Numbered from the stretch's first letter, positions 54,453-62,595 are shown. The stretch is DNA of 64,000 nucleotides from Lewinellaceae bacterium (GCA_016710765.1 JADJUJ010000020.1:75897-139896), one strand, 5' to 3'. The notes: a model not told the origin generated them from the letters alone. Numbers and translations: made by a program.

Positions 54453-54717
54453 TTATTTCCGGTTGCCGCCGTGACCGCGGAAGTTACGCGTTGGCGAAAA
54501 CTCTCCCAGTTTGTGACCGACCATGTTTTCCGTAACAAAAACTGGAACAAAGGTTTTACCGTTGTGCACTGCTACTGTCTCGCCGACCATGTCGGGGATG
54601 ATCATCGAAGCGCGGCTCCAGGTTTTGATCACTTGCTTCTTGTTGCTTGTTTTTGCTTTGGCCACTTTTTCCAGCAGTTTGTGGTGGACGTAAGGACCTT
54701 TTAAGCGAACGAGGCAT
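54453..54717 (-). CDS. rpsS: 30S ribosomal protein S19 (frameshifted near the start)
   Basis: The clear family frame runs from about 54699 to 54453: GPYVHHKLLEKVAKAKTSNK, TWSRASMIIPDMVGETVAVH and HKLGEFSPTRNFRGHGGNRK. The proper start, ATG CCT CGT at 54717 (MPRSLK), is in another frame, because the A run of the coding strand (54699-54702 on the plus strand, four T) is one too long or two too short for MPRSLK(K)GPY. Corrected length is 87-88 residues. Without correction only an internal start would be available, at the cost of a conserved N-terminus. It interacts with S13 in the 30S head. Confidence 0.93.
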
Positions 54718-54812
54718 ATCGAAAAATTTTATATTTATTATCAGTATTCAACATTCCGGACAGGCTTTTTACCTGCTTACAGAACCATTGAATTTTTGAC
54801 TTTTTGAATCAA

Positions 54813-55643
54813 TTAGCTCTTTTTCTTACGGCTGATAATCAGTGCGTTAGAATGTTTGGTGCGGCTGCGGGTCTTCTGGCCTTTCGACTTAATACCCGTA
54901 CGGCTGCGTGGGTGACCACCGGAAGCGCGACCTTCGCCACCACCCATTGGGTGATCGACTGGGTTCATTACCACACCACGAACACGTGGGCGGGTGCCTT
55001 TCCAGCGATTACGTCCGGCCTTACCCATGATTTCGAGGCTATGGTCGGGATTGCTCACCGAACCAATGGTAGCCCTGCATGTTAACAGGATCCGGCGGGT
55101 TTCACCCGAAGGCATGCGTACAACAGCGTAGCGATCTTCACGTCCCATCATGGTAGCACCAGTGCCTGCACTGCGCACCAGAACACCACCGGCACCCGGC
55201 TGCATTTCGATGTTGTGAATCATAGCACCCAGGGGCACATCAGCGAGCAACAGACAGTTGCCAATTTCAGGCGCAGATCCGCGGCCGGAAACAACATTGG
55301 CACCAACCTTCAGGTCTTTTGGCGCAAGGATATAGCGGCGGTCGCCATCCGTGTATTGTACCAGTGCGATGTAAGCCGTGCGAAACGGATCGTACTGAAT
55401 GCTTTCCACGGTTGCCTGAACACCGTCTTTGTCGCGTTTGAAGTCGATAATACGATAGCGGCGTTTGTGGCCACCACCACGGTAGCGCATGGTGCGGTGA
55501 CCATCGCTGTTCCGTCCACCCGTGCTGGGAATCGTTAAAAGAAGCGCTTTTTCAGGCTTGGCGCCTTTGGTAAGCTCCGAGCGATCTACAGCAACCCGGA
55601 AACGAGAACCGGGGGTAATTGGATTGAATTTTCTAACTGCCAT
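54813..55643 (-). CDS. rplB: 50S ribosomal protein L2
   Basis: 276 residues, near the peptidyl-transferase centre. AVRKFNPITPGSRFRVAVDR, NSDGHRTMRYRGGGHKRRYR, the OB/SH3 domains and the conserved loop GVVMNPVDHPMGGGEGRASG, whose His lies close to the active site. Confidence 0.98.
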   Translation of the reverse strand: MAVRKFNPITPGSRFRVAVDRSELTKGAKPEKALLLTIPSTGGRNSDGHRTMRYRGGGHKRRYRIIDFKRDKDGVQATVESIQYDPFRTAYIALVQYTDGDRRYILAPKDLKVGANVVSGRGSAPEIGNCLLLADVPLGAMIHNIEMQPGAGGVLVRSAGTGATMMGREDRYAVVRMPSGETRRILLTCRATIGSVSNPDHSLEIMGKAGRNRWKGTRPRVRGVVMNPVDHPMGGGEGRASGGHPRSRTGIKSKGQKTRSRTKHSNALIISRKKKS

Positions 55644-55703
55644 TGTTACTCAATTATGAGTTTGCTAAAGGAGTTGTTTGTCGTTGTTGCCGGTATACCC
55701 GGA

Positions 55704-56003
55704 TTATTCTTCTCCACCGAAAATGTCGATGGTTTCGCCCGGTACAAGGGTTACAAATGCTTTCTTAAAAGCTGATTTGGTGCCCTTGAGTACAGCAGTT
55801 TTGGTGCTGCGGGATTTGGGTTTACCTGGCATTATTGCCGTGTTCACGTTTTTTACATTCACGCTGAACATGGACTCAACCGCGGTTTTAATTTCGATCT
55901 TGTTCGCCTTACGGTCCACTACGAAGAGGTAGGTGCCGCGTTTGTCGGACAGCCGGGTTGATTTTTCGGTAATAACCGGTTTGATCAGTATTTGCTTAGC
56001 CAT
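55704..56003 (-). CDS. rplW: 50S ribosomal protein L23
   Basis: 99 residues: KQILIKPVITEKSTRLSDKR, VDRKANKIEIKTAVESMFSV and the tunnel-exit loop TAIMPGKPKSRSTKTAVLKG. Docking site for trigger factor and SRP. Confidence 0.97.
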   Translation of the reverse strand: MAKQILIKPVITEKSTRLSDKRGTYLFVVDRKANKIEIKTAVESMFSVNVKNVNTAIMPGKPKSRSTKTAVLKGTKSAFKKAFVTLVPGETIDIFGGEE

Positions 56004-56063
56004 GACCTATTATTGTTCGTCGTTCAAATAATTACTTCGCAAGAAGTTGTATTTCAACGCAGG

Positions 56064-56690
56064 TTATGCACAGAATTCTTTAATTTTTTCAATGGCACTT
56101 TCAGAAACCACCAGGGCACCTGCTCGCAGAATCTGGTAAGTATTCAGATCCTGTGCCGGGAGAATATCTGCTTTGGGCAGGTTCCGGCAAGAGAGGTACA
56201 GCATCTGGTCGTAAGCTGCAGTTACGGTCAGTGGCTTTTTGTCAGACACATTGAGTGCCTGGAGGATGGCCATGAAATCCTTGGTTTTAGGAGATTCAAG
56301 CCTGAAATCTTCCACCACTACGATGCTTCCGGCTTGCGCCTTAGCGGAGAGTGCACTGCGGCGGGCTAGCCGCTTCACCTTTGCATTCACCTGGATATCG
56401 TAGTTCCGTGGGCGTGGGCCGAAAACCCGGCCACCACCGCGGTACAGTGGGTTGTTGATGTCCCCTTTACGTGAACCACCCGTTCCTTTTTGGCGGTGCA
56501 ATTTGCGGGTTGAGCCGCTCATTTCACTGCGTTCTTTGGATTTGTGGGTACCCTGGCGTTGGGCATTCAGGTAGCGCTTCACATCAAGCCAAACGCTGTG
56601 CTCATGCGGTTCGATGCCAAAAATCTCTTCTGGCAATTCAATCGTGCGGCCCGTTTCTTCGCCTTTGATATTATATACTGTGACTTTCAT
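56064..56690 (-). CDS. rplD: 50S ribosomal protein L4
   Basis: 208 residues. KVTVYNIKGEETGRTIELPE, the extended tunnel loop RKLHRQKGTGGSRKGDINNP and GPRPRNYDIQVNAKVKRLAR. In E. coli L4 controls the S10 operon leader. An attenuator-like hairpin lies upstream of rplC here, though not before rpsJ. Confidence 0.98.
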   Translation of the reverse strand: MKVTVYNIKGEETGRTIELPEEIFGIEPHEHSVWLDVKRYLNAQRQGTHKSKERSEMSGSTRKLHRQKGTGGSRKGDINNPLYRGGGRVFGPRPRNYDIQVNAKVKRLARRSALSAKAQAGSIVVVEDFRLESPKTKDFMAILQALNVSDKKPLTVTAAYDQMLYLSCRNLPKADILPAQDLNTYQILRAGALVVSESAIEKIKEFCA

Positions 56691-56714
56691 TGTTCCAGTG
56701 TTGAGGATGAAGTC

Positions 56715-57335
56715 CTATTTTTCGATACTAACAATTGCACCTTTGTGACCTGGTACTGCGCCTTTGACGAGGAGCAGATTTTGTTCCGGGAACACTTTCA
56801 GTACTTGAAGGCGACGGATTTTGCTGCGAACATTACCCATTTGACCACCCATGCGCATGCCTTTCATTACCTTGGCAGCAAATGAGGAGTTACCCAGCGA
56901 ACCAGGCGCACGGAGCCGGTTGTGCTGACCGTGGGTTTGTTGCATAACACCGCCGAAGCCGTGACGCTTTACTACACCCTGGAAGCCTTTACCTTTAGAG
57001 GTGCCGACAACGCTTACTTTGTCGCCTGGCTGAAAAACTTCCTCCACCGTTACGGTGTCGCCTAATGTTTTGGCCAGGTTCATTCCGCGGTATTCCAGCA
57101 CTTTGCTTTTAGGCATCGTGTTGGCTTTGTCGAAATGGCCGATCAAAGCGGCAGGTGTGTTTTTTTCTTTGCGCTCTCCGAATGCAAGTTGCAATGCGGA
57201 GTAGCCATCTGTTTCCGGTGTGAGCACCTGAGTGACTACACAAGGACCAACTTCGATGATGGTACAAGCAACGTTTTTACCGTTGGCGTCGTACACGCTG
57301 GTCATACCGAGTTTTTTTCCTATCAGACCGTTCAC
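56715..57335 (-). CDS. rplC: 50S ribosomal protein L3
   Basis: 206 residues. GLIGKKLGMTSVYDANGKNV, DKVSVVGTSKGKGFQGVVKR and the loop HGFGGVMQQTHGQHNRLRAP, which approaches the peptidyl-transferase centre and carries the Gln that is methylated in other species. A 184-bp gap with an attenuator-like hairpin precedes it. Confidence 0.98.
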   Translation of the reverse strand: MNGLIGKKLGMTSVYDANGKNVACTIIEVGPCVVTQVLTPETDGYSALQLAFGERKEKNTPAALIGHFDKANTMPKSKVLEYRGMNLAKTLGDTVTVEEVFQPGDKVSVVGTSKGKGFQGVVKRHGFGGVMQQTHGQHNRLRAPGSLGNSSFAAKVMKGMRMGGQMGNVRSKIRRLQVLKVFPEQNLLLVKGAVPGHKGAIVSIEK

Positions 57336-57399
57336 TGTGTCTTGGTTTATAGTGTTGAACGATTGCTTCCTTTAAATTGCTAAACAAACATGTTTCAGC

Positions 57400-57467
57400 A
57401 AAAAAAATTAAGCGACTTTCCGGGTTCCGGAAACGCTTTCGATTGTATTCAGTTGACCCGAAAGTCG
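57400..57467 (-). promoter_or_regulatory. Attenuator-like hairpin between rpsJ and rplC
   Basis: On the minus strand CGACTTTCGGGT (57467-57456) pairs with ACCCGGAAAGTCG (57425-57413, one bulge), followed by CTTAA and a run of eight T (57407-57400). It has the form of an intrinsic terminator but sits inside the operon, 65 nt before the rplC start. Confidence 0.6.
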
Positions 57468-57519
57468 GGGCACTTTGACTACCATCGGAAACTGCCGACT
57501 TGTGACTGAATCGAACGAG

Positions 57520-57828
57520 TTAGGTGAGCTTGACTTGAATATCAACGCCGCTCGGGAGTTCCAATTTGGAGAGCGCGTCCACCGTTTTCTGGGTGGGCGT
57601 ATAAATTTCAATCAAGCGCTTGTGTGTGCGCAACTGGAACTGCTCCCGAGACTTCTTGTTCACGTGCGGCGAGCGCAGCACGGTAAAAATTTCTTTCTCA
57701 GTTGGCAGCGGAATCGGACCAGTTACTACAGCCCCACTCGCACGAACTGTCTTCACGATTTTTTCTGTGGACTTATCCACCAAATTGTAATCGTAAGAGC
57801 GAAGTTTGATGCGAATTTTCTGATTCAT
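57520..57828 (-). CDS. rpsJ: 30S ribosomal protein S10
   Basis: 102 residues; first gene of the cluster. NQKIRIKLRSYDYNLVDKST, GPIPLPTEKEIFTVLRSPHV and RLIEIYTPTQKTVDALSKLE. Also known as NusE for its role in antitermination. A TATCTTTG promoter lies 84 nt upstream. Confidence 0.98.
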   Translation of the reverse strand: MNQKIRIKLRSYDYNLVDKSTEKIVKTVRASGAVVTGPIPLPTEKEIFTVLRSPHVNKKSREQFQLRTHKRLIEIYTPTQKTVDALSKLELPSGVDIQVKLT

Positions 57829-57911
57829 TACCTATTTGTGTTTTTAAGAACTTTCACTTCTGTCTGGGCTGCCAAATTTGATTTGGAAAAGCCTTCCCTC
57901 AAAAGCGCCCG

Positions 57912-57943
57912 CAAAGATAAGCACACTATGTTTGATTTTCCAA
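57912..57943 (-). promoter_or_regulatory. Promoter of the S10-spc-alpha cluster
   Basis: Minus strand TTG (57943-57941), 21 nt, TATCTTTG (57919-57912). The predicted transcript begins near 57905 and leaves a leader of about 75 nt before rpsJ. Confidence 0.5.
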
Positions 57944-57994
57944 GGAGTATTTGAAAAAAAATAAAATAATATTTCCATCGCTCACAATCGGCCC

Positions 57995-58033
57995 AAAAAG
58001 CAGATACCCCGACCACTTTGGCCGGAGTATCTG
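57995..58033 (-). terminator. Terminator upstream of the ribosomal cluster
   Basis: CAGATACCCC (58001-58010) pairs with GGAGTATCTG (58024-58033), one mismatch, followed on the minus strand by CTTTTT. It ends the transcript coming from 58569 and 58181 and insulates the rpsJ promoter. Confidence 0.65.
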
Positions 58034-58052
58034 ACTTGTTTATGATACGAAG

Positions 58053-58181
58053 TTATGCACTTGATTTGATAACCGAACCACTGGTGCCTCGACGTGCCAT
58101 GGAGCAACCTACTTCTGGTATCGTATACCTCCCAGAACCGCCTGCACATTCACACGGACAACCATAAGGTTTGGCCTTCAC
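58053..58181 (-). CDS. Possible 42-residue Cys-rich peptide (or frameshifted tail of the upstream gene)
   Basis: From a GTG at 58181 the frame gives VKAKPYGCPCECAGGSGRYT then IPEVGCSMARRGTSGSVIKS and SA, with a CPCEC cluster and a fourth Cys. It begins 4 nt after the stop of the Ala/Pro/Thr/Lys-rich gene and ends 20 nt before a terminator, so it is transcribed with it. Because the same frame is open far upstream, a single indel near the end of the upstream gene would make this its C-terminal domain. No family recognised. Confidence 0.35.
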   Translation of the reverse strand: MKAKPYGCPCECAGGSGRYTIPEVGCSMARRGTSGSVIKSSA

Positions 58182-58185
58182 GACC

Positions 58186-58569
58186 CTACTGCTTGCTGCC
58201 AGCCGCTTTCGCTGCTGACGGCTTTGTGCCCATGGCAGGTTTGGTATGTGTTTTTTCTGAGGTTTCAGTTCCTTTTTTACTGGTGTGTTTGCGGTGTGTG
58301 GGCTTTGTCGATGCCTTGCCTGAGGCCGTTTGGGACCTCGTGCCTTCCGCTGGTTTAGCAGTTGGACCAGTGGCCGGCTTCGCCGCCGGTGTTGATACTG
58401 ACCTGGCGGCCGGTGTAGTCGCTGGCTTAGCAGCCGTGGTGCCCTGATTGGCATGCATGGTTACACCCGGCTTCGGTGTAGCGGGTTTGGATGTTGTGCT
58501 GGTGGAGGATTGCGCGAACAAGCCGGCGGCGGAAACGATCAGAAAAGCAGAAAAGAGGGCCTTTTTCAT
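58186..58569 (-). CDS. Secreted low-complexity Ala/Thr/Pro/Lys-rich protein
   Basis: 127 residues. Signal peptide (1-19, ending AAGLFA-Q), then a disordered chain of KPATPKPG, AAKPATTPAA and SKKGTETSEKTHTKPAM type repeats, very basic and free of hydrophobic segments. It looks like a histone-H1-like or linker sequence but has an export signal. Function unknown. It shares a transcript with the short Cys-rich frame downstream. Confidence 0.6.
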   Translation of the reverse strand: MKKALFSAFLIVSAAGLFAQSSTSTTSKPATPKPGVTMHANQGTTAAKPATTPAARSVSTPAAKPATGPTAKPAEGTRSQTASGKASTKPTHRKHTSKKGTETSEKTHTKPAMGTKPSAAKAAGSKQ

Positions 58570-58632
58570 GGAAAAAGTAGTTTAGTAAGTGAAAAGTTTC
58601 TGAACAAGTCTGTTGTGATGTGAGCAACAGCG

Positions 58633-58705
58633 TGACCCCGGTGGGAATTGAACACCACACCACCCCGGTAAAGCGCCGGGTGCGCTACCGTTGCGCTACG
58701 AGGTC
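58633..58705 (-). tRNA. tRNA-like gene with abnormal anticodon and T arms (CTT if read as Lys)
   Basis: Acceptor GACCTCG/CGGGGTC (with U-G), D arm GCGC/GCGC with the loop AACGGTA, and anticodon stem CCCGG/CCGGG all pair perfectly. The 7-nt anticodon loop is CGCTTTA: position 33 is G instead of the invariant U, and the formal anticodon is CTT. The T arm pairs only if one T is removed (GTGG-T-G / CCCAC, loop TTCAATT), and no CCA is encoded. It could be a tRNA pseudogene, a non-canonical tRNA, or a real tRNA disturbed by indel error. No TAnnTTTG box is upstream. Confidence 0.45.
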
Positions 58706-59067
58706 GGAAAGGATTTTCGGTTTAAAATGAAACGCTAAACTGACTGGCTTTTTTTGATGGACCAAAGATGATAGCGCCACCATGGGGCAAGCAAGCCTAA
58801 GCAATTTGAAGCGGGCAAGCAACAACTGGAAGCGGGCAAGTTACCGGCGAAGCGATTTGAAACAGCCGTTGCGCTGCCATGCTCTGCCGATTGATCCATC
58901 CATGCGGGCTGACGAGTGATTACTTCAACCCTAAAACCGTCCGCTCCGGACTCAACTTTGACTGTTTCACCGCCTAACACCTTGTTGTTTCACATCTCCG
59001 CAAGGCTTCTTTGCGTTACAAAAGGCATCCAAGCGATTCATTTTTATTTAACCCTCAACTTCTAACT
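58706..59067. other. Intergenic region with no supported gene
   Basis: A 362-bp gap between the tRNA-like gene and the HtrA start. It holds a 12-bp direct repeat, GAAGCGGGCAAG at 58808-58819 and 58829-58840 (21-nt period). A GTG-started minus-strand frame (58735-58980) exists but lacks support. Confidence 0.5.
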
Positions 59068-60570
59068 ATGCAAAAGTATCTTTTAAACCTGGCGCTGGCA
59101 GTTGCAGGTGGCGCCGTGGCGCTGATGGGCGCTCATTTTTTAGCACCCTCAGCACAAAATGTCGCTCTGATCAGCCAATCCGATGCGCCGGTACATTTTA
59201 CACACTATAACCCCAACGGTAGTGGATCTGCCGTAGCGGACTTCACCTTTGCCGCCGACAAAACCCTTCCCGCTGTGGTCAACATCCAAAGCAGCATCCG
59301 TAGAAATAATGTGCAACAGTCGCAGTCGTTCGACTTCAACCAACTTCCCGACCCTTTCCGCCAGTTCTTTGGAGGCGAGGTACCACAGGGACGCAGCCGA
59401 CGGCAAAACCCCGCGGACGATATGGAGAAGGCTACTGGCTCAGGCGTTATCATCAGCACCGATGGCTACATTGTAACCAACAATCACGTGGTGCGTGATG
59501 CGGCAGAACTCACCGTCACACTCAACGACAAGCACGCCTATCCAGCCACGGTTATCGGCACCGACCCTTCTTCAGATCTTGCCTTGATAAAAATTGATGC
59601 CGCTGATTTACCGCATATCGATTTTGGCAACTCCGATGAGGTGAAGGTTGGGGAATGGGTGGTGGCTGTTGGCAACCCCTTCAACCTCGCCAGTACCGTA
59701 ACAGCAGGCATTATCAGCGCCAAGGGACGTGATTTGCACATCGTGGAGGACAAAGCGCCCGTAGAAAGTTTCCTGCAAACCGATGCAGTGGTTAACCCCG
59801 GCAACAGTGGTGGCGCGCTGGTCAACCTCAACGGTCAGCTTGTTGGGATCAACACTGCTATAGCCTCCCCTACCGGTGTCTTTGCTGGCTATGCCTTTGC
59901 CATACCTTCAAATTTGGTGGCCAAGGTGGTAGAAGACCTTAAAACATTCGGGGTCGTACAAAGAGGATACCTTGGCATCACCATCCGAAGCATTGATGCC
60001 GCCTTTGCAAAAGAAAAAGACCTTGGCACCATGACCGGAGTGTATGTCGACAGCCTCGCAGAGGGCAGCGCAGCCGGAGCGGCGGGTGTAAAGAAAGGCG
60101 ATGTTATTACAGCAGTAGACGGGCAGGTAATTTCCGACTCACCCAGCCTGCTCGAAAGCATTGGAAAACACCGGCCTGGCGACCGCATACAGGTAGCGGT
60201 GCAGCGAAAAGGGAAAGCACAAACATTCGATGTCACGCTTAAAAACCATACCGGCAATACTGATGTGGTCCGAAAAACGGAACAATCCGAAATCCTTAAA
60301 GCGCTGGGTGCTGAATTCCAGTCCCTTCCCAAAGCAAAGGCAGAAAAAATGGGAATAGAAGGTGGCGTAGAAGTCACCCACCTGAGTGTTGGAAAACTGT
60401 CCAATCAAACCGATATCCGGGAAGGATTTATCATTACCAGTATAAACCGTCAGCCAGTTCGGGATACCAAAACCCTGACAAAATTGCTGGAGGACACCCA
60501 GGGCGGCGTGCTGCTCGAAGGGATTTACCCCGACAATCCGACAGTTTACTATTACGCTTTCGGACTGTAA
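59068..60570 (+). CDS. degP: HtrA/Deg-type periplasmic serine protease with two PDZ domains
   Basis: A 500-residue envelope protease-chaperone. Residues 1-30 form the export signal or anchor (LLNLALAVAGGAVALMGAHF). The trypsin-like domain carries H140 (IVTNNHVVRDA), D170 (PSSDLALIKID) and S247 in VVNPGNSGGALVNLNG, with the EKATGSGVIIS strand before. PDZ1 begins near 305 (RGYLGITIRSIDAAFA; PSLLESIGKHRPGDRIQ), PDZ2 near 410 (GVEVTHLSVGKLSNQTDIRE to TKLLEDTQGGVLLEG). The linker after the signal is Gln-rich (NNVQQSQSFDF). The ATG at 59068 was chosen because the hydrophobic signal starts there. A terminator follows at 60625. The gene name is by family; DegQ would fit equally. Confidence 0.93.
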   Translation: MQKYLLNLALAVAGGAVALMGAHFLAPSAQNVALISQSDAPVHFTHYNPNGSGSAVADFTFAADKTLPAVVNIQSSIRRNNVQQSQSFDFNQLPDPFRQFFGGEVPQGRSRRQNPADDMEKATGSGVIISTDGYIVTNNHVVRDAAELTVTLNDKHAYPATVIGTDPSSDLALIKIDAADLPHIDFGNSDEVKVGEWVVAVGNPFNLASTVTAGIISAKGRDLHIVEDKAPVESFLQTDAVVNPGNSGGALVNLNGQLVGINTAIASPTGVFAGYAFAIPSNLVAKVVEDLKTFGVVQRGYLGITIRSIDAAFAKEKDLGTMTGVYVDSLAEGSAAGAAGVKKGDVITAVDGQVISDSPSLLESIGKHRPGDRIQVAVQRKGKAQTFDVTLKNHTGNTDVVRKTEQSEILKALGAEFQSLPKAKAEKMGIEGGVEVTHLSVGKLSNQTDIREGFIITSINRQPVRDTKTLTKLLEDTQGGVLLEGIYPDNPTVYYYAFGL

Positions 60571-60624
60571 AATGCCAGGCTCGGAACCATTATAGAATAA
60601 GGTTTGTGTTTGCTATAGTACCTA

Positions 60625-60665
60625 GAGCCGCCGGGTAACAAAAGTGTTGTCCGGCGGTTCCTTTT
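60625..60665 (+). terminator. Terminator after the HtrA gene
   Basis: CCGCCGG pairs with CCGGCGG, with a further AACA/TGTT inner stem around an AAAG loop, followed by TTCCTTTT. Confidence 0.65.
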
Positions 60666-60731
60666 ATACCCAACCTGTAGGGGCCGCAACGCCATCCTGA
60701 TAGTCAATTACCACTCCTAAATCATCCGCTC

Positions 60732-61373
60732 ATGCGTATTGCCTCAAAACGCTTAGCGATTCCTATCTGTCTGTTTTGGCTGGCTTGTAAAAAAGAGCCC
60801 GCACCGACCGCCTCTACGGTATGTTTTGAACAGACGGTTGCCCCTGTCATACAAGGCAGCTGTGCGCTCAGTGGTTGTCACGACAGTACCCGCAGCGGAG
60901 GATATGATTTTAGCACTTACCCGGGAATACTAGCCGCCACCGTAGCAGGCGACTCAGCGGCCAGCCCGCTCTACCGTGCCATTCAACGCAACAACAGCCC
61001 TATGCCACCTGTGCCATTTAACAGGCTCAGCGATTCGAACATTAGCATGCTGGGCACCTACATTCAGGAGCGCGCCAGGACGGATCTGCATTGTGGCGAC
61101 GCCTGCGACACTACAATGGTGGGTTACCAGCAAACAATTGCCCCTATTGTGGAGGCCTATTGCGGTATATGCCACGGGCAGCCGTATGCGGCCGGCACCA
61201 TAAACCTTATGGATTACCAGCACCTGGAACCCTTTTTACAAGAAGGCTCTTTTTACAGCAGTATCGTTCACGATGGGGAGTATTCCCCAATGCCCAAGGG
61301 CAACTTGCAACTCCCGGAGTGCAAACTGGAACTAATCAAAAAATGGAAGAATCAGGGCTATCCCAACAATTGA
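60732..61373 (+). CDS. Cytochrome c-like lipoprotein with two heme-binding-type sites
   Basis: 213 residues. A lipoprotein signal (LFWLACKKE; Cys19 lipidated). Two related modules follow: the first contains GSCALSGCHDS (CxxxxCH, a widened heme motif) and ends with NSPMPPVPFN, where the Met could be the axial ligand; the second contains EAYCGICHGQPYA (classic CxxCH) and ends with YSPMPKGNLQLP. The pairing of CxnCH with a downstream xPMP segment is characteristic of planctomycete-type and Bacteroidota cytochromes. An electron-transfer role at the envelope is inferred. No redox partner lies next to it. Confidence 0.8.
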   Translation: MRIASKRLAIPICLFWLACKKEPAPTASTVCFEQTVAPVIQGSCALSGCHDSTRSGGYDFSTYPGILAATVAGDSAASPLYRAIQRNNSPMPPVPFNRLSDSNISMLGTYIQERARTDLHCGDACDTTMVGYQQTIAPIVEAYCGICHGQPYAAGTINLMDYQHLEPFLQEGSFYSSIVHDGEYSPMPKGNLQLPECKLELIKKWKNQGYPNN

Positions 61374-61390
61374 ACGGGCTCCTGAACAAA

Positions 61391-61551
61391 TATACTCGAA
61401 GTAAAGTGGTTTGCGAAAATAATCGCGCAGTCATCAGTTCTGATGGTAAGGCATAAAACGCAGACGATGCAGCGCATCGGCGAGTATTTATAACGCAGCC
61501 AGGAGGGCTGAGGACAAGTGAGCATTCGCAAACCACTTTATTGCGAGTATA
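61391..61551. repeat. Structured palindromic element with 27-bp arms and three inner hairpins
   Basis: Arms 61391-61417 and 61525-61551 match at 25 of 27 positions in inverted orientation. Inside lie at least three short hairpins: CATCAG-TT-CTGATG, CGATGC-AGC-GCATCG and AGCC-AGGAG-GGCT. Folded, this gives a multi-branch junction. It occupies the first part of the 61374-61817 gap; the rest (61552-61791) is A/T-rich and shows no gene. Confidence 0.65.
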
Positions 61552-61791
61552 ACTGCCCCAGACCTAATTTTCACAAACATTATTCATGCATGTGTAGCCT
61601 GGGTAAATGAATAATCACCTTCCGCATCGCAAAAATTCACCGCCGAAGCATTCCTTAACCGACCATTTAGAATGCATTTACCCAAAGTTTTACGCCAAAC
61701 CTAAAGCCCAACCAGACCCCTGCCCTGCCCGCTTTAAGTTCCCATCCGCCTGTCTCAGCCCAGTAATCCGGTGCTTTTACAATACTGTTCG

Positions 61792-61799
61792 TATTTTTG
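61792..61799 (+). promoter_or_regulatory. Bacteroidota -7 box TATTTTTG
   Basis: TATTTTTG lies 18 nt before the LytTR regulator ATG at 61818; no strong -33 element is seen. Confidence 0.4.
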
Positions 61800-61817
61800 A
61801 ATCCAATAATAAACAAC

Positions 61818-62582
61818 ATGAAAGTACTGATAATTGAAGACGAACAACGCACGGCACTAGACCTGGCCAATGTATTGAGCAGTGTTGACCCCGATATCAG
61901 CATCACACGCATCATCGACAGCGTTGAAGAATCCATCCAGTACCTGGGCGGAAAAGAGATACCTGATTTAATATTCATGGACATCCAACTGGCCGATGGA
62001 CAGAGCTTTGAGATTTTCGAGGCAGTGGAGGTCAAAGCACCGGTGGTCTTTTGCACGGCCTTCGACGAATATGCTCTGCAGGCATTTCAGGTGAACAGTA
62101 TTGATTATGTATTGAAGCCATTCAACCGCGACAGCATCGTGCAGGCCTTGCAAAAAGTGCGGAACATGCGGCAGTTGTTCCAAAAAGAAGGCCCCAACTT
62201 CGACAACCTGGCCAATCTGCTCAAATCGATGAAAACAGGTTATAAAACCAGTTTCCTGGTAGGCCACCGGGACAAACTTTTGCCCATTCCGGTATCCGAC
62301 ATTGCTTATTTCTATATCGAACACGAAATTACCTTCCTTCAAACATTCGACGGCCGCAGGCACGTCATCAACATGCCACTGGATGAACTGGAGAAAACCA
62401 TGGACCCCAGCATCTTTTACCGGGCTAATCGGCAGTTCCTGATCAATTTTAAATCCGTCAGCGCGGTGGAGCAATATTTCGCCAGAAAATTATTGCTCAA
62501 GCTCAACACCAACACGCGCGAACCCGTCATTGTTAAGCAAAGCAAAGCCACCGATTTTCTCCACTGGATGGAACACCGCTGA
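61818..62582 (+). CDS. LytTR family response regulator
   Basis: 254 residues. Receiver domain 1-120: KVLIIEDEQRTALDLANVL with acidic D8/E9-region residues, the phospho-acceptor D55 in LIFMDIQLADG, T in VVFCTAFDEYALQAF and K in SIDYVLKPFN. The LytTR DNA-binding domain (about 155-250) carries FLVGHRDKLLPIPVSDIAYF, YIEHEITFLQTFDGRRHVIN and SIFYRANRQFLINFKSVSAV. Such regulators bind paired direct repeats and answer to LytS-type histidine kinases; a LytS gene lies convergent at 63023, probably the partner although not in the same operon. The small TM protein follows by 13 nt. Confidence 0.95.
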   Translation: MKVLIIEDEQRTALDLANVLSSVDPDISITRIIDSVEESIQYLGGKEIPDLIFMDIQLADGQSFEIFEAVEVKAPVVFCTAFDEYALQAFQVNSIDYVLKPFNRDSIVQALQKVRNMRQLFQKEGPNFDNLANLLKSMKTGYKTSFLVGHRDKLLPIPVSDIAYFYIEHEITFLQTFDGRRHVINMPLDELEKTMDPSIFYRANRQFLINFKSVSAVEQYFARKLLLKLNTNTREPVIVKQSKATDFLHWMEHR

Positions 62583-62595
62583 AAATTGATGCATC

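Noticed and set aside
54453..54665. Truncated 70-residue S19 starting at 54665
   Set aside because: The conserved N-terminus (MPRSLK...GPYVHHKLL) is present upstream in two frames; the short reading is a frameshift artefact.
58735..58980. Minus-strand GTG frame of 81 codons upstream of the HtrA gene
   Set aside because: Some protein-like composition at its start, but no promoter, no ATG, no family and a low-complexity end; not annotated.
61607..61837. Plus-strand frame of 76 codons before the LytTR gene
   Set aside because: Overlaps the LytTR promoter and start, no domain, and composition of non-coding sequence.
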